A DNA stretch of 64,000 nt. Origin: Smallanthus sonchifolius (Eukaryota; Streptophyta; Magnoliopsida; Asterales; Asteraceae). Shown here piece by piece: positions 36,145 to 46,503 of this stretch. The translations under genes and the position numbers were made by a program. The notes beneath the pieces are model-generated. The model saw only the letters and a program-made list of their open reading frames with translations, was not told the origin of the DNA and did no database searches. The DNA is taken from assembly GCA_023525975.1 (NCBI GenBank), contig CM042035.1, positions 31,277,001-31,341,000 of the forward strand. Direction: 5' to 3'. Every line of letters begins with the position of its first letter. Positions within the stretch are counted from its first letter, which is position 1.

Positions 36145-36410
36145 CACTAGTTTCGGGTGGACAAACTTGATCGAAACTACTATTTTTGATAGAAAAACAC
36201 TGATCGAAACTCGTAGTTTCGATTGAAGGAATATTGCCCGAAACTTCAAGTTTCGATTGGAGAAACAAAACCCGAAACAACTAGTTTCGATGATTAATCC
36301 CTTGGTAAAAAATAAGCAGAATCTAAGTAGAAACAACTAGTTTCGATTGAAACTAGTTTCGATAACCAAGTTTCGATTAGAACAAGACAACAAAGCTAGT
36401 TTCGATTATA
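36145..36410 (-). repeat. Periodic CGAAAC palindromes in the gag leader of E
   Basis: CGAAAC...GTTTCG units start at 36172, 36205, 36239 and 36273 (33, 34, 34 bp apart), for example CGAAACTTCAAGTTTCG and CGAAACAACTAGTTTCG. Less regular copies follow to 36410. They lie between the primer site and the gag ATG. Confidence 0.8.
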
Positions 36411-36765
36411 CCTCCACCAGACAAGGTACAGATAGGAAAGTTCGATGATCAACAGAATGCTTCCCAAGGTAGTTTCGATGCCTTCTTCTCCAAGTCAGAA
36501 AACCTCTATTGATGATCAACCTCAGAAATCAATAACACCGAAATAGCAATCCAATCCAGTGAAAAGTCTCAGCTAACACTCCTGATTAAAAATCCAACCT
36601 CTGATTTTGAAACCAATAACAAAATACGTCGAAAATCGATGAAACAGTACCGATGGCGATGAAACAGTGCGCGTAGAATCCAGATGCAGAAAACTTCAAT
36701 AAAACACAGAAAAACACCTAGAATCGATCACAAAAACTGATAATACTCAGAAACAAGAGCATAAA

Positions 36766-36777
36766 GCTCTGATACCA
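36766..36777 (-). other. Primer binding site of element E
   Basis: GCTCTGATACCA is the complement of the tRNA-Met primer site. No LTR follows it on the right, showing that the 5' LTR of E has been lost. Confidence 0.85.
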
Positions 36778-36784
36778 ATTAGTA

Positions 36785-37178
36785 ATCTATGATACTTGAC
36801 ATTTCACACTTCCGAATCATTTTGATTCCATTGTCTGAGACTGTTCTTGACACTATCATTTCTTGTTTGTGCAAACTCATAACACGTCTTGTTTTGTCGT
36901 TTCACGGTCAGAACACGATTCAGGACATGATATGCAGTATTCACCGCTTCGGCCCAAAATGTAACCGGTAGCATAGAATCCGCCAAAATTGTTCTTGTCA
37001 CCTAAATCAAGGTTCTGTTATTTCGCTCAGCAACTCCATTTTGTTGAAGAACATATGTCGCGCTAAACTCATGATAAATACCCTTTTGTAAACAAAAGAA
37101 TCCCATCTTGCTATTTTTCAACTCGCTGCCATTGTCATTTCTGATACACCTGACTTTCGTCTTTAGTTGCTAAAATTT
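36785..37178 (-). pseudogene. Copia integrase fragment
   Basis: Minus-strand fragments read RCIRNDNGSELKN (about 37150), then a QQNGVAERNN motif (about 37040), then ADSMLPVTFWAEAVNTAYHV (about 36970) and VKRQNKTCYEF. This is the C-terminal half of a copia integrase core of the Sirevirus-like type. Frame breaks and stops are present. Its parent element is not identified; it could be the lost partner of D or K. Confidence 0.8.
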
Positions 37179-37249
37179 AACACGTAATATAGATTTCTAG
37201 AAATGATAGTGTCATAAATGCTCTAATCCTGAAAGTCCATGTAATATCT

Positions 37250-37737
37250 CCTAATGAGCAAGACGATCATGATCACAACGAATTACTCAATGATTCTACT
37301 ATGAGACGAAAGCATGAAGTGAATCAAACACAAAAACGAACATATAAGATAGATGAAACAAAATCATTCATATATAATCGATAACGAAGTTGTCATCACA
37401 GATTACAATACCGAAGAAATGTACATCTCTACGTTTAAGCTCCAATTCCAACCCTTAGTGAGCTCTACCTAGGGTTGGTTACTCACTTCTCACAGAGACT
37501 CACTCCCTCTCTGTGGATGCTAACTCTATTATGCTTACCCACAAATGAGCACATAATATCCTCTTTATAAGCATGCTGAGTCTGCAGGAAAACTTGTCAA
37601 GTTCACCAATAACTCTATAGGCGAACTTAGCAAGTTCGATAGTTAAGTTCGCCTAAACATTCCCTTAGGCAAACTTAACATGTTCGCTACATATACACTT
37701 AGAATTGTAGCTACAGTTACAAAAATATGCTCTAACA
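37250..37737 (-). repeat. Diverged LTR with GCGAAC palindromes (left LTR of K?)
   Basis: It ends TCTAACA at 37737, followed by AACTCCTTTTAATTG, which looks like a decayed polypurine tract complement. GCGAACTTAGCAAGTTCG is at 37621; related sites are near 37587 and 37669. TTTATAA at 37564-37570 lies 16 bp beyond the 37587 site. The body does not resemble the LTR at 39164-39597, so the two may come from different elements. The outer edge is uncertain. Confidence 0.5.
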
Positions 37738-39149
37738 AACTCCTTTTAATTGTTGCTAACAATTCTACACAAATACCCTTGGGTAAGCACTTTACTTGGT
37801 AAGACTTGATCTTCGGAATTGCACTTTGATCTTCGACCAATAATTCTCCAATCACGAGGCAAAAGACTCCCTCTAAACTGATGCATTCACTGTAGAATAG
37901 TTTTGTTTAGCCTCTTCATGAAAACCGAAGAATCCAACACTTTTCATTGTAGTCAATCCTCTCAATAGTAACCACCTCCGAATTGACTCAAGAATCTAAC
38001 TCAGATGGTAGAAGGACACCATACAGATCAGACATCTGTAAATCAACCGGCATAAGACAGATTCTGAATTTCCAACAATCAGCATCAAACTAATCAACTT
38101 CCACAAAGAAAAGAATCCCAGCTTGAAAACAAACTGAAACTCCCATATAATGTGCAAAAACAACTCTTTTATTTGATCTCCATCTTCACCAGGAGTGTTT
38201 GACTTTGCCTCGTACTTTATCCACTCAACCGATAAGCTGAAGTCTTTCATATCAGATCTCCCTTTCATGACAAAAGCATCTCCACATTAAACCAGAAACA
38301 TGAGGACATTTCTTATTTAACCGGCATATAATAAAGGTTCCATCTTCAAATAGTTAACAATAGTTAACCAGTTTCATTTCAAGCGTACTTGACCAAGTCT
38401 CACACATATTTGTTAATAATCATCCTGAATCCAACAATCTTAGATCTGATTTTCATTCCTGGTTAACACCTCCTACTAGTCATAATAGGTTGTCTATCTG
38501 GAATCCGCCAGATCTCAAATGACAAATCAAACCATAACTGAATCATGTCGAATCATTTTGAAGATCTTGATCACTTGAACCATTTTTACAAAGAAACATA
38601 ACATCTGAAATTGTTATCTCCCTATTTTCTTTTCAAATACCCAAACAGTACTTCACTGAGAACACACCGAGACCTTAAGTCAATGACAACCATTTTTGTT
38701 TAAATTGGTTCAGTATTCATCCCCTAATAAAGAAGTATCTCAGATGCTCGTAGCCCACTTTTTCAGGTTTGAATACCTAGACAATAAGATTCTTCATTCA
38801 AAAGTTATCACTAAACTCACAAAGCTCTTCCTTGTTTCGCTAAGCCATGAATAAAGTTTGAATTTTGGTCCCGAAAATAACTATAATTACTATCTTCTCA
38901 AAAATGACTCGAAACAAGCATACAAATGTTCCCTCAAAATTTTAAGTAAGAAAAGTTTTCCCACCACATAGTTTTTTTATCACTCACTCAATAAGTTTGC
39001 TTAAAACAGTACCAGCAAACATAACAAGTTCGCTTGAACATTACAGCAAACTTAACAACTTCGGCAAAGAATCCTCCAACGAACTTAACAAGTTCGCCTG
39101 TAACTGCTAAACAGACTCAAGTTCTCCTAGACGGCTGTTCTGAGCCGTA
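37738..39149 (-). other. Non-coding interior of K
   Basis: No credible ORF over 1.4 kb. Palindromes of the GCGAAC family start at 39015, 39046 and 39079 (31 and 33 bp apart), in the position of a gag leader. A degenerate primer-site complement, GCTTCGATAGCA, is at 39150-39161. Possibly a leader joined to a 3' tail after loss of the coding part. Confidence 0.5.
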
Positions 39150-39163
39150 GCTTCGATAGCACA

Positions 39164-39381
39164 TGTAGGATCCTTCGGGGTCAAAACTGATCTCTCTCGA
39201 CATGGGACGTATCACACACACGGAGTGTGGAATCCAATCGTATGCATGTTTGTGTATAGAATACAACAACAATAGCAATGAACACAAGATGTAAATAATC
39301 TTCTCTTTTATTGCTCCAAACTGAGTGTTTACAGAACTAATCACAATGACATAAGCTATTCAAACTAGAACATGTAAACAC

Positions 39382-39420
<39 letters not shown>

Positions 39421-39597
39421 GTATATATGTATAGGCACACAAACTGCCACAAACGAACTTATTAACTTCGCCACACACAAGGCTTAGGCGAACTTAATAC
39501 AAAACTTAACACTTAACTAAAAAACATTGCAAAACATAAAGACATACAAAGGCCTAACTATTAAAAATCTCATTGTCACAAAAACTATGTCCTAATA
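39164..39597 (-). repeat. LTR of element K, A-family
   Basis: TGTAGG at 39164 to CCTAATA at 39597. Blocks match the LTRs at 220-697 and 30080-30520, including the tail CTATGTCCTAA. One palindrome (CGAACTTATTAACTTCGC, near 39453) remains. The TATA region has become a TA-rich microsatellite at 39383-39433. No TSD was found. Confidence 0.75.
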
Positions 39598-39722
39598 GCC
39601 AACAATAATCTTTGCGCAAATCTTGATACATCTTTGTAGTACCCAGATGAATAGAATGTCATGATTTATGCGCTTCATCGAGTACCTTAATACTGAACTC
39701 ACCTGATCTTGGTATCCACATA
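39598..39722 (-). pseudogene. Integrase fragment of gypsy element G
   Basis: The minus strand encodes WIPRSGEF, then a VLDEAHKS motif, a stop, and SIHLGTTKMYQDLRKDY, the H2C2 zinc-binding N-terminus of gypsy integrase. It is the direct continuation of the sequence at 50529, 10.8 kb away, and is cut on the left by the LTR of K. Confidence 0.88.
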
Positions 39723-40825
39723 TGTAATACCCCACCAGAAATTCGAGTGATTATGCACAATTGATACTCTTAATAGCGGAAGTAACTGAACTTTCATTAA
39801 AACTTTTGAAAATCTGATTACATCATTATTTATTTACAATACTATAACAGCTAAACACTTCTTGGTATTCTAGGCTCCACATTCATCAAGTAGTTCTTAT
39901 GATTATCCTCACGGGTCACCTGTGATAAGTACACTCAAAACGACGTCAGCTAAATGCTGGTGAGCTCATGCTAGAGAATTTACAAAAACACATTGACAAT
40001 TATTCATACACATAGTGGGTTATGACTACCGTACTGGCTATCCCATAACCATTGTACAACGGACATACTGACCCCCTAGTAATGCCCCCACAGCCATCAC
40101 ATATGTATGTAATCCGTTACTGAGCGCATGATTACTCCATAATGAGTTCCATGGTCCTATTTCAGCCTTTTGTAACGTATCCATTAAGCATACAAGGATC
40201 CTTTATACCCCACTCATATTCACATATTACATCATTCTCATTATTACCAGTTTAGACAGGACGAGTATACTATATCTTTTTATAAACAAACATGGTAACT
40301 CACCTGTGTAACAAGTGCCAGCACAAATATATAATATTCTTGGGTCCTGATACAGTTTAAGTAATTCTAGGTCAGGTAATGGTACAACTAACTAGTTATT
40401 ATTATGGTTAATATTGGATAAAACTGCCTTGTTTAAGCATGTGTGATCAAGTCCATGCCTAGCTAAGGATAGGTTACCCTATACCCACCCCTAATAATAA
40501 TCCTAATGGCTAAAAAGAATAATAATAATAATTAACTAGACATAAAATTAAATTAACTAGACATAAACTTAAACAATAATATACCTGAAAACTATGTATG
40601 ACAATTTTATGTATAATCTCTCTACTCGTGTTCCAAAATAACTATTAACAACACCTAAAAACGGGTATTGAGAACTCATGATTTATCTTTTATATTAGAG
40701 CGTTCCCAAAAGTTTGGTGTATCTTAATCGACTACTGAGACTTCTATTTATAGTTGAAGTCTACTGGGTTCTTTCACTTAATCCTTCGATGTGGGATGTG
40801 ATTTCTGAATAAGTCACAAGGACGT

Positions 40826-41603
40826 TGTAAGATCGTGAAAGTACAAGATGGTTCTGTTCTTAGTTCAAATTGGCGAAAACAATAACAACTACACAAGTAT
40901 AATTGAGTAAACAGAAAGAATACTTTTAAGAACACTGTTGTATTAAGCTTTTGCAAATAAACGATTACAAATGAAAACTCAATCAAAAAACACACTTACA
41001 ATGAAGTGTTTACACAGTATTTATACTCACTTAGAGTCAAGACAGACCCTTGATTCTAAGGATCAGATCTAACACAGACCGTTGATCTTTTGTATATAGC
41101 TAACTATTACACGTTTAGTCTAAAACTAGTTAACTTTATTGAAGCGTCTTCTTTATGCATTATTACTTGCATGCTTGGAAAAGAGCATTGTTGTCCGTCA
41201 CTGTTTGTGCCATTGAGGTTCCTTCTGCTTTGAGTGTGTCAGTTGCTTTTGCAGAAAGTTGTAAGTGACGCTTGGCATGGATAGTCAGCTGCAACGATTT
41301 GTCTTTAAGGCACACGGCTGTCAGCAGTGAAGATGAGGATCAGCAGCAAGATGTAACCATCCAAAGCTACTAATGATTTGCCTGTCAGCAGCATCAAGTG
41401 TTGATGCTGCTGAGAAACCTATCCGCAGCACCTTTGGTCTTCAGCAGACAAGGCTTATCCGTAGCAGATTTGTTCTTCAGTAGGAAAACAAGTATCCACA
41501 GCAGATAAGCTTGTCCGCAGCAGTTTGTTGGTCAGCAGCAAACTCTGAGATCAGTAGCATTTGTACTTAGAGAATTTTGTAGCCATCAGTCTTTGTTTCT
41601 ACA
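40826..41603 (-). repeat. 3' LTR of element I
   Basis: TGTAAGATCG to TTTCTACA. It contains TATAAATA (minus strand) at 41018-41025 and many GCAGCA/TGCTGC palindromes at 41285-41570. A perfect hairpin with 13 bp arms (TCAGCAGCATCAA / TTGATGCTGCTGA) and a 3-base loop lies at 41385-41413. Confidence 0.95.
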
Positions 41604-41616
41604 AACTCCCCCTTGA
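41604..41616 (-). other. Polypurine tract of element I
   Basis: AACTCCCCCTTGA is the complement of TCAAGGGGGAGTT, immediately next to the 3' LTR. Confidence 0.9.
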
Positions 41617-41636
41617 GTGATGCTACCAAAATTCTC

Positions 41637-44600
41637 TTACCGCCTTTTTTTCTGAAGCTTTTGCATGTTTCTGACTATCCTTTCAACCTCATATTCTGTC
41701 TGGTCCATGCTGGGATTGTTAAAAGGAAGCTTAGATAGAGTCTTGATGTCTTTGCTTGCCATTTAGAAGATAGCTTTGCTTGAACACCTCATCTTCTGTC
41801 CTTTAACATCTGTCAGAGTGAATTCATTCTTCTCAGCATTGTAGGACCAGCTGATGAACGGAGAGTGGGATTGGAGAGGTTTGGCATCAATGATTTCATC
41901 TTTTCTGGGGTTGAAGTAATGTCTGATTGCCAGCAATAGATGTCTCCCACCTTCATTCTCAGGCTCAGAGGATTCACCCAGCTCCATCATTCTTTGTAGA
42001 TCAGAATCTGGAAGCTGTAGTACCTCATCAACAGATGTATAGATTGATCTTTTAGCTTCTGTCCTCCCCCTGAACACTTCAAACCATTGGTCTTCAGAGC
42101 TGTATGACCGTCTGATTATTTCTCTTGAGTCTTCTGGTTTGGAAGTGGGTTTGTTTTTCTTTTTGGGAGGTTGTTGATGAGTAGGAGCTGGGTGTGAGGA
42201 TTTGGACTTTGAGGGAGGAGAGGAGGGAGGTCTAGGGAGGAGAGTGGAAGGTTGTTGGATTGAGGAAGTGTTGGGTGAGAGAGAAGGCTTGGATTTCTTT
42301 GATTTCCTTTCTTCTTCTTAAGTGTTTACCCTTTTCTTGGAGCCTTTCTTCTCCAATCTTTCTTCCTCATCCTTCTTTACATTAAAATAGAGGGCTTGCA
42401 GGTTTATGAAATTCATGGGACCTAGCCTCTTTCCACTCTCTCCTCTAGCCAAGTCAATCATGATCTTCCTTTCTTCATGGGTCCTTTTATTAAAGGCAAT
42501 GGTCTTTTTGGACTTTTGTTTGGCTTTTTCTTCTTCTTCAGCCTTCTTTTTCTTTGCCAATTGACCCTGTTGACCCATGAAGGCTCTGTAAATTTCTTTG
42601 TTTGATAGTTTCTCAAGGTAGTCTGCATCCTCACCTTGAGAAACTAGAGCCTTTACCCACTCCTCTCTCATTTCTTTGGCTAGTTCAGAATCAGTTATTC
42701 TGAACTTAGCCGCCTCATTCTTCTTCTTCTTTAGTTCTTCTTCTTCCTTGTCAAATTGTTCCTGCAGTTGAAGAGCAAGAGCTTCATCTTCTTCAATCTG
42801 ATAAACTGTAAGATTATTTACTTTGAGCTCATCCAGCTGTTTTGCATACAGCTGGATTTGTTGTTCTCTGGGGAGAATGGCTGTGAGTCTATCTTGAGTT
42901 TTCTTTGTTTTAGCCATCTCCTCTTCTTCTCTTCTTCTTATTCTTTCTTCTTTCTCTTTCTTTTCTCTTAGCAGCCTCTTTTCATCTTCTTTGGTCATAA
43001 TTTCCTTTCCCATATCTTTGTTGGATGCCTCTGCTTCGGCTTCACTGATCACAACATCAGATGATTGTGCTGCTGTGGGAATCTCAGCCTCAGCTTCATT
43101 GGCAATTTCAAAGGTTGATAAAGGAAGGTCATTAGCTTCATATGTTTTGCACTCAGGACTTGTAAATTCTATCAGCATTTCTTTGACAGTGGATCTTGAT
43201 TCATATGCAGCAGCAAAGATGTCTACTCGAAGGGAAGCTGAGTCAGAATCAGTGTCAGAATTTGACACATATACCGCTTCAGCAATCCTTCCTTCTTGTT
43301 CAAGATGGGCTCTGACAGTAGCTATCATTGCCTGGCTTTCGAGGGGGTTGACATTGCAGATATTTGCTCTGAGTTGAAAGATCTTGTAAAGAAAGTCTGT
43401 AGGCAGTAGCAGGATGTTCCTGGTGTTGATGGTGAGAGAGGAGCCATTTCTTAGCACAAGGGTGTGGTCAAGAGACTTAGTGCTTACCCATCCTAGCACA
43501 TCTAAGTCCTTGACAATGGAGTTGTACGGAAATCTTCTTAAGCACATAATTTCTTCTTCAGTGAGAAGACTGCTCCTTATTATTTCAAGTCTTCTAGGAG
43601 TCAATCTTCTTTCTGCTGCTGTTGAAGATTCAGGATAGGCTACCCTTTTTGCTGCTTGTATTTATCTTTGAAAGTTGGGTAGATTATCCTCCATCAAGTC
43701 ATAGAACCTGCCAATGGAAAGTTCTGCTGAGAGGTCCGTTGAGTTGTTGATGTATTGTAGATGGTATAGGTGAAGGACTTGGATGATGTTAAGAAAGTCC
43801 TAGTTTAGCTCTTCTACTCCGCCAAACTCCCAACCAATCCAGAATCTCTCACACTTTCCATCATACCCCCAAGCTAGTAATGTATCAAACTCTAGCTGTG
43901 TTGATGTTAGTGGAAATTGGGGGGCAGTGGAGTGACTTATGATGGCTGCTGCTACAGGGATGATACTGAAAGATGTATATGTTTGTTCTGTGTCTTCAAC
44001 ATCATTCAGCATCTCATCAACAGCCCTGATGACTAACTTCCAGTATTCAGATATATCTTCTTCTTCGTTATCTAAAGCTGGCAAGTCATGAACCTGTACA
44101 AAAGTCGGCTTGATTAATGTGCTTTGAAATACAGCCTGCTCTTGAATCCAGTCGTCAAGACTGTCTGAGTCTTCCTCCATTGGGACCATCTCCCCCTTTT
44201 TGGTTGCATCAGTGGACAAATAAGCATCAGTTTGGGTGCCCACTGATACAAGAAAGGGAGTAGGTACAGTTAGGCATTTATGGGCTTCATGCATAGAGAC
44301 TTGGTGTCTTAGTTTGGACACTTCAGCCTCTAGCATAGCCACACTGGCCGTCAATTCCAAGTTATGAAGTTTCAGTCTGTCCTCATCCACGGTTGTGGAA
44401 TCCTTGGATCCAGATGGGGCCTTAGGCCTAGCCTCTTCATCCCAATCACCCATGGTTTCTTGGCACCTGGGATTCCTCTCAGTGAGGGGAGTTTCCAAGG
44501 AAGCATCCTCACTGTGAGTTGCCGTGGTTGAGGTCTTAGCAATGTTGTCACTGTCCTCCTGGTTATTTGATAGACCAGCAGTAGTGACAGCCTCTTCCAC

Positions 44601-45932
44601 ATCCATTCTGTCATAACTCCTAGAGTGGACCTTCAGGGTAGAAGAACTTGGGGTGGGTGTGTTGGAAGCAAGATCAATCAGTACCTCCGAGATGGTGGTA
44701 TTTGGAGAAGGTACATCATCTTGATCAGGTTCCTCAACACTTAAGTTCAGAAGAGAAAGGAAAGGCTCAGGGGGCTATTCTATGGATCCAGGAAGTGATC
44801 CTGATCCTAATAGAGAGACATCCAAAGGAGTCTCCCTAAAAATGTGGCTGTCCCTTATGATATTCTCATCAGAATGTTGTGATTCTGAGTGAGGGCTGTT
44901 AGGTTGGGTTTGGGCCTTGGAGGCAAGAGAAGAAGGAGTTCTCTTGCCCCTTTTCCTAGTATATGTCGTTGCAACCGGGGCCATGTGTTCCGGTTGAATG
45001 ATAACATCAAAAAGAGGTGTAAGTATTTTTTGTGTCTGTGCATCCTTAGTAGTATGCACAGGGGTTCGAATGGTAGAAGCAGACTGTTGTTCAGGATGTG
45101 GGGTGGAGGGTGTGGGATCAGTATCAGCTGGGATTGCTGAACTGTCACCCGGGGTACTCTGTATGTTCAGCATTGTAGATAACAATGGAACATTGACCCC
45201 TGCGAACTTTTTGGAAACAGTTCTCATGCTTTGAAAAATATTATTTTTATGTCCCAACATGATGTAGATTCTTGCAGTTTTTGAAAGTTCTTTTAGTTAT
45301 TGATTGAAAACTTCCTGCAAGAATCTTGGGTACATAAAAAATTGTTGCTTTGCACCCTCTTGAAGGTTATATCTCAAACCCTCAAAGATGAGGTGTGCAA
45401 AGTTGAAGCCTTGGTTAGTGACCGTACCATGGAAGGCGGAGGCAAGTGCGGAGCTCACCTGATGCCATCCACTCCTCTTCTGGGATATGTATTGGAGAAG
45501 AGTGTGGCAAAGATACTTCCATGGAGGGCCCATCAGCGCCTTCTCGATCGTATACTTGGTCTGATTTCCAGTGTATCTAATGGATACAAAGGTCCTCATG
45601 TATTCGTCCTTCGAGTATGAGATGGCTGCTCCCTCATCTTGAAGATTAAGATGTTTTCTGAGTGTGGCTTCCAAGATGGTGATATCCTTGCCGTCTACTT
45701 TGGCTTTAATTTGGGGAATCCCCTGTTCGGTTGAGTAGACGGCGGTACTCCAAAAATCCTCCATATGAGGGATATATATGGTAGGGTTGGTTGTGAGGGA
45801 AAAGTAGATTTTTGATCGACATAAGAAGTCGATCATATCATTAAATCCTTCGGATTTCTTTCCTTTGGTAAGATATGCTGTAAGGTTGTGGTATGGGGAG
45901 CACTTATCATCAGGGTTATTGATGTCTGCCAT
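41637..45932 (-). pseudogene. Giant aORF of element I: 1,431 codons, one frame, six stops
   Basis: ATG at 45930-45932, native-looking stop TAA at 41637-41639 just before the polypurine tract. The same frame is kept throughout, broken by stops at 45297, 44775, 43800, 43662, 42318 and 41763 and by no frameshift. The N-terminal domain (about 45850-45300) matches C, D and E: FLCRSKIYFSLTTNPTIY, DFWSTAVYS, WKYLCHTLLQYISQKRSG, GFNFAHLI, FFMYPRFLQEVF. Next comes a Ser/Thr/Pro-rich region, a short coiled coil near 44330 (LELTASVAMLEAEVSKL), and a long charged coiled coil at 43050-42330 (EEKRIRRREEE-like, KKKKAEEEEKAKQKSKK). Last is the C-terminal ISWSYNAEKNEFTL module and a basic end. No enzyme motif recognised; function unknown. 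Confidence 0.85.
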
Positions 45933-46080
45933 TGTTGTTTGATTTGGAGGGAAGGTTAGAATATGGGGGGCTTTGAATGTTTTAAAGATGAAGGGCTTGA
46001 ATATGGTGGGGACTTGAGAGAAAGTGATATGGGTTTAGGGTGAAATTGAAGGTGAAGAGGTGGTAAGGAAATTTGATTTG

Positions 46081-46503
46081 TTTTTATAACGGCAGAGGAG
46101 AGAAAAAGCAAAATGACTTGTACAGTACAACCTTATTACTTTTTATAGTTACAGCTGTAATACACCGAGGCAGTCATGGTAAAGACTGACGTTAATTTCT
46201 TTTACAACGGGTAAGAGTTAATTTCGACTTAAATTTACCCATCAGTAGCAAACTTGGTTGCTGTGGATGAAAAAGCCTGTCCGCTGCAACCTTGGTTGCT
46301 GGTTGTAGCGGAAGGTTAAGTCTGTCAGCAGCAAACTCAATTGCTGCTGATGGATGCAATGATCTGCAGCAAGGATGTTGCTGCTGACAGCCTTAAAGCT
46401 ATCCGCAGGAAACTTGTTCCTTCTGATAAGTTAAAGTAGTCAGGGGCAAATTCTTTGCTGCTGAAGATCGGACCTGTCAGCAGCCAAAAAGGATGCTGCT
46501 GAC
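46081..46503 (-). promoter_or_regulatory. Internal promoter-like region of the aORF of I
   Basis: Palindromes with the same arms as the LTR occur at 46476-46503 (GTCAGCAGC / GCTGCTGAC) and 46325-46350 (TCAGCAGCAA / TTGCTGCTGA), with weaker ones near 46370-46400 and 46285. On the minus strand they precede TATAAAAA at 46081-46088, about 150 bp before the ATG at 45932. Here the palindrome-TATA gap is long (over 150 bp), as it also is in the LTR of I. Confidence 0.6.

Larger units (their letters stand above)
24251..36777 (-). mobile_element. Sirevirus-like copia element E (5' LTR lost)
   Basis: On the minus strand: primer site 36766-36777, palindrome-rich leader, gag, pol, 0.9 kb spacer, aORF, polypurine tract (complement ATCTCCCCCTAAG at 24799-24811) and 3' LTR 24251-24798. 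The 5' LTR is absent; the sequence right of the primer site is a foreign integrase fragment. A 441 bp solo LTR sits in RNase H. The coding order is the same as in C. Confidence 0.9.

Noticed and set aside
36145..36410. CRISPR-like array from regularly spaced palindromes
   Set aside because: The spacers are not of unique conserved length, the host is a plant genome and no cas gene is present; the repeats lie in a retrotransposon leader.
41637..45932. Reading the giant ORF as several separate genes
   Set aside because: All segments share one frame and are separated only by single stop codons; the domain order matches the single ORF in E.
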